From Candidatus Kapaibacterium sp. (lineage in GTDB: Bacteria > Bacteroidota > Ignavibacteria > Kapaibacteriales > UBA2268), in assembly GCA_027858275.1 (NCBI GenBank), contig JAQIDA010000241.1, positions 1 to 6,657 on the forward strand: a DNA stretch of 6,657 nt. The letters are read 5' to 3'. A model generated the notes under the pieces. It saw only the letters and a program-made list of their open reading frames with translations, was not told the DNA's origin and ran no database searches. The position numbers and the translations under genes were made by a program. Below are positions 1 to 5,757 of this stretch, in pieces. How positions within the stretch are numbered: position 1 is the stretch's first letter; each line of letters starts with the position of its first letter.

Positions 1-84
1 ATTACAGATGGTCCATATTAATTTTTTCTTGTATTAATTTATTTGTATTTTGATCAGTCGAGCTTTTAGCGTTTGATCTTGAGT

Positions 85-114
85 TTGAATAAGTTATCAG
101 CAATAAAATATAAT
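85..114 (+). promoter_or_regulatory. Candidate sigma70-like promoter for the Kelch/Omp28-like gene pair
   Basis: A perfect TATAAT hexamer lies at 109-114, with TTGAAT (four of six matches to TTGACA) at 85-90, separated by 18 bp. This would place transcription start near 121, about 20 bases before the ATG at 140. The surrounding 139 bp are AT-rich and contain no convincing ORF. Many Bacteroidetes use a different promoter consensus (TAnnTTTG near -7). No good match to that at a sensible position was seen, so this remains a pattern match in AT-rich DNA. Confidence 0.35.
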
Positions 115-139
115 TATTAAACAACGATGGAATTCTGCC

Positions 140-1339
140 ATGAAAAATTTTCTACGGTTTAACGCTTTTGTTTTAGGAATAATTCTATGTTTCAATTTCA
201 ATACTGCAAACGCTGCCTGGGAAGTGCTCGAAAATCTTGAAAATCCAAATCCGTTTCCTGTTATGGCCGCGGCCGACGGTAAAATTTATTTGTTGTCAGG
301 AGCCCAAGGCGGCTCAATAGCTACTCATGAATATGATCCGGAAACTGATTCATGGGCAATTAAAGCTTCGATGCCCAATGCTTGCATCTATTCGTCAGCC
401 GAGTCAGTTAACGGAAAGATTTACGTGATGGGCGGCGGACAGAGCAACCAAAAAAAAGATATTCACTATATTTATGACCCTGCTGCCGATACATGGACCG
501 AAGGCGCCCCCTTGCTTACACCGAGGATGTATCACAGCTCCGGGAATGCCGACGGCAAGATTTATCTTATCGGCGGACAAAATGGCGACGGGACTACAGA
601 ATGGTACTTCGACGAATACGACCCGGTTGACAATACATGGCTTAGGAAAACAAATTCGCCGCATAAAGACGCATGGTATTGCGGGGCGGTTGGTATCGGA
701 AATAATTTCTACAGGATTGGCGGCGGAAGATGGAATGTGCCGACAAACCATTTTGATGTTTATTATGCCGAAACTGACTCATGGGAAGAACTTCCGACTT
801 TTCCTATAGGTGTTCACGCTCCGGCGGCAGTGAATTTTCAGGATAAAATTCTTGTCATGGGAGGTTACAATAACGAGCAAAAAATTGATTCGATTTACAT
901 GTACAATCCTGAATCAGCTATGTGGTCTTTAACTTTGAATTACCTGCCTGAACCGATGGGATATCATAAAGCCGTAACCTTAGGAAATTATGTTTATGTC
1001 TACAGCAAATCTGAAGACGGCCAATACGGCAGACTATGGAGATATAAATACGGTACAACTGAAGTTGAAGATAATATCACAGTCAGCACAGATGATATCA
1101 ATATCTACCCAAATCCTTGTACGGGTATATTTAGTATAAAGGGAGATTTTGGAGCTCTCCAAAAAGCTGAGATAAAAGTATTCAACTCATTAGGCAAGCA
1201 GGTTTATTCCAATACAGAAACTTTTGGTACAGGAAAAGAACTTTTTATTGAACTTGAAAATCCTGCAAGCGGAGTTTATATGGTTCAAATGATTATTAAC
1301 GGAAAAGCAATTAGCAAAAAACTTATTATTTACGGATAG
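140..1339 (+). CDS. Secreted Kelch-repeat beta-propeller protein with T9SS type A sorting domain
   Basis: This 399-residue protein is predicted to cross the inner membrane by Sec and the outer membrane by the type IX secretion system, ending up on the surface or outside the cell. Residues 1-25 form a signal peptide: basic start, hydrophobic core (FVLGIILCFNF) and an ANA cleavage site before A26. Residues about 36-302 contain Kelch repeats ending in DxxxxxW signatures (DPETDSW, DPAADTW, DPVDNTW, AETDSW), with GG doublets in four blades (VMGGG, LIGGQ, RIGGG, VMGGY). Five repeats are clear and a sixth is worn, consistent with a six-bladed propeller. Residues about 317-399 are a type A sorting domain with YPNP at 323-326, SGVY at 377-380 and a KKLIIYG end. 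Propellers of this kind usually bind proteins or glycans. No catalytic residues are evident, so the ligand is unknown. The Shine-Dalgarno is weak. The next gene begins 19 bp downstream, so co-transcription is likely. Confidence 0.9.
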   Translation: MKNFLRFNAFVLGIILCFNFNTANAAWEVLENLENPNPFPVMAAADGKIYLLSGAQGGSIATHEYDPETDSWAIKASMPNACIYSSAESVNGKIYVMGGGQSNQKKDIHYIYDPAADTWTEGAPLLTPRMYHSSGNADGKIYLIGGQNGDGTTEWYFDEYDPVDNTWLRKTNSPHKDAWYCGAVGIGNNFYRIGGGRWNVPTNHFDVYYAETDSWEELPTFPIGVHAPAAVNFQDKILVMGGYNNEQKIDSIYMYNPESAMWSLTLNYLPEPMGYHKAVTLGNYVYVYSKSEDGQYGRLWRYKYGTTEVEDNITVSTDDINIYPNPCTGIFSIKGDFGALQKAEIKVFNSLGKQVYSNTETFGTGKELFIELENPASGVYMVQMIINGKAISKKLIIYG

Positions 1340-1358
1340 TATTTACACATAGATTGAA

Positions 1359-3422
1359 ATGATTATGAAATATTTATATAGCATTTGTGCGCTTCTTTTT
1401 TGTTTAGGTTTTCAGCAAGCTTACTCTCAGGATTTTGTGAGTACAGAGCCCATGGGAACAAACGTCGTGCTGGAAGAATTTACGGGGATACATTGCGGAA
1501 ACTGTCCGGGCGGACATAAGAAGGCAGGTGAGTTAGCAGAGTCGAATCCGGGCAGAGTTGTGCTGCTATCAATCCACGAAGGATATTATGCCAAACCAAA
1601 TTCGGGCGAGCCTGATTTTCGGACTCAGCTTGGGCCGGCGATTTTATCACAGGCCATGGTTTCCGGCTTTCCGGCAGGCACGATCAACAGGCGCCAATTC
1701 AGCGGAACAGCTTATCCATATTATACGCAGAAAGCAAATGGTTATGCTATGTCTCCCGCCGGTTGGGAAGCAGCCTCTATGGACAGCATTCTCAACGGCT
1801 CAGTATCTCCTCTCAATATTGCCGCCAAAACTCGATGGAATAATGATACTCGAGAATTGGAAGTGGACGTTGAAGTATATTTTACTTCTGATGTTACTTC
1901 AGGAGCTAAGCTGAATATCGCCCTTCTTGAAAGCCATGTATGGGGGCCTCAGACAGGCGCATCCGATCCTAAACATTACGAGCACAATCATATTTTTAGA
2001 GATATGTTGACGGGACAGTGGGGTGAAGATATTACTGAGACCACTAAGGGCTCATTGTTCAAGAAGACATTCAAGCAGATTGTCAGCGATAAATTTGATA
2101 TTCTAAATTGCGATTTGGCGCTGTTTGTCACACAATCAAATAACAAGAATATCTATACGGGGATTGACGTCCAAGTAATACCTCCGAATGCAAATTTCAG
2201 CTGTCAGGGCGGAAAAATTGTAAGCGTAGAAAGCAGTATTTTAAATACGAATGATTTACATATCGAGAATATATCAGATCATCAGATTACATTTGAGATT
2301 AGCCTTTCTAAATCTCCCGATGCTCCGGAATTCTGGGAAATAACGTTTCAGAATGATCTTAATGAGATCACATTGGATGCGAATGAAGAACTGACTTTTG
2401 ATTTGGAGATTAATACAAACTCGGTAAAAGGAGTCGGAGATGTTTTCATTGAGATTACAGAAAAGGATAACCCGATTTCAAATCCCGTTCACGAGACATT
2501 CACTATTGTTACTGAAGACATCAACTATCTTGAAATAAATGCAGGCGGAACAATTGTTGAAAGCTTTAAAGAAGCTCGAAATGATTGCGTTTCCCTGCCG
2601 TTGATTACTTATAATAAAGTATCTCATTTACTAAATCAGCTCAGCGCTGTGCTGTGGAATACAGGCCCTCGAGGCAGGATTAATACCGTTGAAGCAGATA
2701 TGATCGAAGCTTTCATTGCAAACGGAATCGGGGTGTTGATTAGTGGTTCAGGCGGGATACCAATGCTGATTGTTGAGGATCCATCCCACAATCTAATGGA
2801 GGTTCTGGGTGTCACATGGAGCCAATTTGATGAGATTGGACTCACGAACTTTACTCTGGCCGGATATGACGGCGATCCTGTCAGCGATTGTTTCTACGCT
2901 CCTGATTTGAGCGTTGAAAATAATGGCTTTATGATGCAGCCAATGACAATTACGAATTCCGGAAAAACTACTCCAATTATAAAAATGGAAGAGAACAGTA
3001 AAATCATCAGCGTAAAGGTTCAAAATCCGTCAGCCCGAGCAATATACCTTAGTTTCAACCCTGATATTATCGAGGATATTCAATTAAAAAATACACTGAT
3101 CAAAAATTCAATGGATTGGATTGAAGGAATTGTAGGAGTGTATGATGATCCAAGCCAAAATATGCAATTTGAGATGCAGGCCTATCCCAATAATTTGAAC
3201 GGAAAGATGCGAATTGTATTGAAATCCAACAATGATCGTGCAGTTAGCGGCAAACTATTCCTCTCGGATATACAAGGAAAGATAGTGAATAATATATCCT
3301 CCGGCCATATTCTTCCCGGTGAGAATGAATTCATTTTGGAAAATGCTGACTTCGCCCATGGCAGATATCTGTTAGTATTTGAATCAGAAGAAGGAATTAT
3401 AAGCGTTCCGATTATCAAGTGA
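1359..3422 (+). CDS. Secreted Omp28-like protein: thioredoxin-like domain, Ig-like and GATase-like regions, degenerate T9SS tail
   Basis: This 687-residue exported protein has a signal peptide at about 1-23 (cleavage near AYSQ). ATG at 1365 (MKYLYS) is an equally good start, as neither has a clear ribosome site. Residues 37-115 match the Omp28-type thioredoxin fold as I know it: EEFTG, then CGNC (C46, C49) and GGH, with a cis-proline-like GFPAGTINR at 103-111. Omp28 was first described as an outer-membrane protein of Porphyromonas, and its reaction is not settled. Residues about 285-385 look like an Ig-like beta domain. Residues about 388-590 resemble a class-I glutamine-amidotransferase fold: a strand-like AVLWNTG (430-436), an FIANGIGVLISGSG segment (452-465), and a late RAIYLSFNPD...SMDWI stretch (560-588). 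No nucleophilic cysteine is visible at the expected elbow, so activity is doubtful. The last 80 residues look like a T9SS sorting domain with YPNN in place of YPNP and an IIK end. It probably shares a transcript with the Kelch gene. Confidence 0.85.
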   Translation: MIMKYLYSICALLFCLGFQQAYSQDFVSTEPMGTNVVLEEFTGIHCGNCPGGHKKAGELAESNPGRVVLLSIHEGYYAKPNSGEPDFRTQLGPAILSQAMVSGFPAGTINRRQFSGTAYPYYTQKANGYAMSPAGWEAASMDSILNGSVSPLNIAAKTRWNNDTRELEVDVEVYFTSDVTSGAKLNIALLESHVWGPQTGASDPKHYEHNHIFRDMLTGQWGEDITETTKGSLFKKTFKQIVSDKFDILNCDLALFVTQSNNKNIYTGIDVQVIPPNANFSCQGGKIVSVESSILNTNDLHIENISDHQITFEISLSKSPDAPEFWEITFQNDLNEITLDANEELTFDLEINTNSVKGVGDVFIEITEKDNPISNPVHETFTIVTEDINYLEINAGGTIVESFKEARNDCVSLPLITYNKVSHLLNQLSAVLWNTGPRGRINTVEADMIEAFIANGIGVLISGSGGIPMLIVEDPSHNLMEVLGVTWSQFDEIGLTNFTLAGYDGDPVSDCFYAPDLSVENNGFMMQPMTITNSGKTTPIIKMEENSKIISVKVQNPSARAIYLSFNPDIIEDIQLKNTLIKNSMDWIEGIVGVYDDPSQNMQFEMQAYPNNLNGKMRIVLKSNNDRAVSGKLFLSDIQGKIVNNISSGHILPGENEFILENADFAHGRYLLVFESEEGIISVPIIK

Positions 3423-3819
3423 GGCTCTGTCGTTTGAAATTCGAATATACCAAAAAACAATAAATGAATCAGAGATAATATTAGAGTTTACCGGCAACTT
3501 TTCAAAATGACCTCGACAGCTCTGTTACTCCGACAAAGAAAGCCCGAGAACTCTGTTTGAGCGTTATGTATTTCGACATATTATTAAAGTCCCGGCCATG
3601 AAAGCGAAGTTCTATGCGTTCGGCACTGACGGAAAGCAGATAACGATTCTCTCTCCGTACGATTTTGAAATCAAGGAAAACGATCTGCCGAGGAATGTAA
3701 CGATAAGCTCGGATATAAAAGAGCTTGGTCTCGGGGCAGAATATTCTTGTATTCAAAGCCGGAGATTTTTTGCAGTCTAAAGCTCTGGTGATACTCAGAT
3801 AGGTAATGAGAATCCCGGA
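3423..3819. other. 397-bp convergent intergenic stretch without a confident gene
   Basis: This gap separates the end of the plus-strand Omp28-like gene from the end of the minus-strand thioredoxin lipoprotein gene. I see no GC-rich hairpin followed by a T run for either flanking gene. A 6-bp inverted pair (AAGCTC 3705-3710, GAGCTT 3721-3726) is too weak and lacks a T tract. CTCTGTT is repeated at 3520-3526 and 3551-3557. Two opposing small frames overlap here: a plus frame open from 3511 to 3780 and a minus frame at 3756-3502. Neither resembles a family I recognise. The stretch may be a decayed gene or a dispersed intergenic repeat, but that cannot be decided from one copy. Confidence 0.6.
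3598..3780 (+). CDS. Doubtful 60-residue ORF, possibly a gene remnant
   Basis: The product is not recognised. From ATG at 3598 the frame reads MKAKFYAFGTDGKQITILSP and onward to TAA at 3778-3780. The frame stays open upstream to 3511, just after a TGA, with no ATG, GTG or TTG in between, which could mean that the front of an older gene has been lost. Composition is balanced, with hydrophobic/polar alternation suggestive of beta strands and mixed codons, so it looks more protein-like than random AT-rich sequence. There is no signal peptide, no membrane segment and no ribosome-binding site. An opposing 84-codon frame (3756-3502) covers most of the same DNA and cannot be excluded, although I consider it less likely. 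Confidence 0.2.
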   Translation: MKAKFYAFGTDGKQITILSPYDFEIKENDLPRNVTISSDIKELGLGAEYSCIQSRRFFAV

Positions 3820-4350
3820 TTACTCCTTAATCTCAATCACCTGCGTTTCATCAACCAGCGCGTCGGTGATACTCTCCGTCCAGTTCTTCTCGGGATGTTC
3901 AATGATTCGGCCGACTTCTTCGCCGTTTTTCAATACAATCAGAGTCGGAACTCTTTCGATATTATATTTACGAGCAGTTCCGGACGGCTCATTTTTATAT
4001 GTGTCAACTCCATAGAGAGCGATTTTATCTTCGCTGATTCCGGCTTCTTTGAACAGCTTATAAATACGCGGAACTTCTTCGGCGCAATCCGGGCACCATG
4101 CTGCTGAAATCAGTATAAAAGAAACTTCATCATTGACGATAATGTTGAGCAATTTCGGGGCTGTCGGCTTGTAATCAGACGCTTCATAATCTGACCAAGC
4201 AGCGGTTTTTTGCCATTCTTCCCAAGTGCAGGGGCCAACTGTATATCCGAGTTTTTCAATTTCAAATGACTTTTCGGATTTTTGTTCGGGAGTTGAACAT
4301 GAAGTACACATAATCATTGCTGCCGTAAATATTAACAATACATATTTCAT
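3820..4350 (-). CDS. Thioredoxin-fold lipoprotein (TlpA/thioredoxin-like)
   Basis: This 176-residue protein is predicted to be anchored in the envelope and face the periplasm. Residues 1-17 form a short hydrophobic signal, and C18 is the likely lipidated cysteine in MCTSCS. The -3 position is cysteine rather than the usual L/V/I, so the lipobox is not standard. The thioredoxin domain covers about 65-155: a strand (SFILISAA), the active site W85-C86-P87-D88-C89, a helix (AEEVPRIYKLF), a strand (ALYGVDTYK), the cis-proline loop R133-V134-P135-T136, and a final LIVLKNGEEVGRI hairpin. WCPDC plus the VPT loop supports a real thiol-disulfide oxidoreductase, probably reducing or shuffling disulfides in the periplasm. 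The substrate is unknown. Residues 36-60 (YTVGPCTWEEW) contain another cysteine, C41, in a segment between the anchor and the fold. The start codon overlaps the stop of the upstream glycosyltransferase gene by four bases (ATGA), implying translational coupling. Confidence 0.88.
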   Translation of the reverse strand: MKYVLLIFTAAMIMCTSCSTPEQKSEKSFEIEKLGYTVGPCTWEEWQKTAAWSDYEASDYKPTAPKLLNIIVNDEVSFILISAAWCPDCAEEVPRIYKLFKEAGISEDKIALYGVDTYKNEPSGTARKYNIERVPTLIVLKNGEEVGRIIEHPEKNWTESITDALVDETQVIEIKE

Positions 4351-5675
4351 TTGCTTTGTTTTCCTTCTGAGAATTTATCAAGTAATTGAGCGAGTTTTTT
4401 AGAAGATTCTCGGCGTTCGTAACTTTTGACAGCTTCGAGATCGGGATCGAACGTCGACGCACCCGATATCCATTGATTATAATAATCCTTGATGATATCC
4501 GCTGTTTTTTCAACTTCAGATTGATGAGCAACAAGCCCGCCGCGGGTTTCTCGAATTAATTTAGCAATCGCGCTTTTCGGGGGTGCAATAGCGAGAATCG
4601 GCTTCAGTACTCCGATATATTCATACACTTTGCCCGGCACAATTTCATTGCTCTCTTTGGATTCATCCACAATCAGGAGCAGTGCATCTGATCGAAGCAA
4701 AAACTCAATACTTTCGCCGTGAGTCACATAGCCGATTGTTTCAACTGACGATTTGAAAGAAGCATTTTCAAACATTTCTTCCACTTCCGCGCCAAACCGA
4801 CCGACAAATCGCAAATGCAATTCAGCCGGATCAATTTCTTTTCGATCAATCAGCAGCTGAACAGCTTTGAACAAACTCGCAGGATTGCGTCGTCCGTACA
4901 ATGAACCGGTATAAGTCAGAGTAAATTTATCATTTCGTTTTTGTTCAACTTCCGGGAAATCTGAGGAATCGTATCCGTTTGGAACATGATGAAATTTCTC
5001 AGGATTAAGCAAAGGATATTTACCGAGAGCGTCCTTGATAATCCCTTCCCAAGCGCACTCAACAGCATCAGCTTCGCTAAATACAGATTTTTCCATTTTT
5101 ATATCAACCATTTCCGGCAAAAACCAACGTTTTGGAGCTGAAATAAAGCCTCGCCAAGGATCTCTGAATCCTGCCACCCAGGGCAAACCCGTCACGCGTT
5201 TTACTGAGCGAGCAATCATTGAACATGTATATGGGGGAGAGGAGCTGTAAACAGCGTCCAATTTGTATTCCTTACGGATTTCCTTAATCGCTTTTCCGGC
5301 GGACAAACGCCATCCGATTCTTGCGTCGGGAATAAAAAAAGTAGCCCGAATAAACTCCGCTAATTTATCTTTAAATCCGACTTTCTGCGAATCTTTTTTG
5401 ATAACATTCACATCAATTGCAGTACCCGGTTTTCTCCCTGTCAATTTGCGATAAATATCATAAGGCTCATATATATGCGAGCGTTTAACAATAACCGAAT
5501 CAGGCACTTGTTTCAACAGCGATTCGTCTCTAGCCGGGAATTGCCCGTTAGAAACAGTCAGTACAATCGGCTGCCAACCAAACTCCGGCAGATATTTCAC
5601 ATGCTTCAGCACGCGCTGCACACCGGGGCCTCCCGAAGGCGGAAAATAATATGCGACTATTAGTACATTTTTCAT
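4347..5675 (-). CDS. GT4-like (GT-B fold) glycosyltransferase
   Basis: This 442-residue protein without a signal peptide should transfer a sugar from a nucleotide-sugar donor in the cytoplasm, typically for surface polysaccharide or glycolipid assembly. Acceptor and sugar cannot be read from the sequence. The N-terminal Rossmann domain opens with VLIVAYYFPPSGGPGVQR (residues 4-21), the glycine-rich acceptor-side loop common in GT4 enzymes, followed by SSSPPYT (144-150) and FRDPWRG (170-176). The C-terminal donor domain has VPNGYD (231-236), YTGSLYGRRNP (255-265) and SNEIVPGKVYEYIG (342-355). In the last of these, E344 and E352 form the EX7E pair typical of retaining GT4 enzymes. Length and domain order are normal and the frame is intact. 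The gene starts 82 bp after the stop of the YchF-like gene, past an inverted repeat. A TATAAA on the coding strand (5702-5697) is a weak candidate -10 with no good -35. The stop overlaps the thioredoxin gene start (ATGA). Confidence 0.88.
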   Translation of the reverse strand: MKNVLIVAYYFPPSGGPGVQRVLKHVKYLPEFGWQPIVLTVSNGQFPARDESLLKQVPDSVIVKRSHIYEPYDIYRKLTGRKPGTAIDVNVIKKDSQKVGFKDKLAEFIRATFFIPDARIGWRLSAGKAIKEIRKEYKLDAVYSSSPPYTCSMIARSVKRVTGLPWVAGFRDPWRGFISAPKRWFLPEMVDIKMEKSVFSEADAVECAWEGIIKDALGKYPLLNPEKFHHVPNGYDSSDFPEVEQKRNDKFTLTYTGSLYGRRNPASLFKAVQLLIDRKEIDPAELHLRFVGRFGAEVEEMFENASFKSSVETIGYVTHGESIEFLLRSDALLLIVDESKESNEIVPGKVYEYIGVLKPILAIAPPKSAIAKLIRETRGGLVAHQSEVEKTADIIKDYYNQWISGASTFDPDLEAVKSYERRESSKKLAQLLDKFSEGKQSK

Positions 5676-5712
5676 GTTTGCTTTGTCGTTGTTGTGTTTA
5701 TATCTTGTGTCA

Positions 5713-5746
5713 AGATGTCAGACACTTTCTTTAGTGTCTGACATCT
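5713..5746. repeat. Perfect 14-bp inverted repeat with 6-nt loop between the YchF-like and glycosyltransferase genes
   Basis: The arms AGATGTCAGACACT (5713-5726) and AGTGTCTGACATCT (5733-5746) are exact reverse complements around the loop TTCTTT. Each arm also holds its own small odd dyad, TGTC-W-GACA (5716-5724 and 5735-5743, centres 19 bp apart). The right arm lies 11 bp from the stop of the YchF-like gene, so a hairpin could end or protect that transcript. However, in the direction of that gene the stem is followed by TTGACACAAG, not a T run. A short T-rich stretch (GTCTTTTCC) lies on the opposite side. It could therefore be a factor-dependent or bidirectional terminator, an RNA-stabilising hairpin, a repressor operator, or a REP-like mobile palindrome. 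The hairpin itself is certain from the bases, but its job is not. Confidence 0.85.
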
Positions 5747-5757
5747 GTCTTTTCCCC

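Noticed and set aside
404..751. Long antisense frame within the Kelch gene
   Set aside because: The sense frame has a full set of Kelch and sorting motifs, so the antisense frame is a shadow without features of its own.
3705..3726. 6-bp inverted pair AAGCTC/GAGCTT as a terminator
   Set aside because: The stem is short with a 10-nt AT-rich loop and no T run on either strand, which is expected by chance.
3502..3756. 84-codon minus-strand frame in the convergent gap
   Set aside because: It lacks any recognisable motif or ribosome site and overlaps a more protein-like plus-strand frame. It could be real, but I cannot support it as a gene.
5708..5713. TTGACA on the minus strand beside the hairpin as a -35 box for the glycosyltransferase gene
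   Set aside because: At 17-18 bp downstream the sequence is AACGAC-like, with no -10 match. The nearby TATAAA is only five bases away, so the two do not pair as a promoter.
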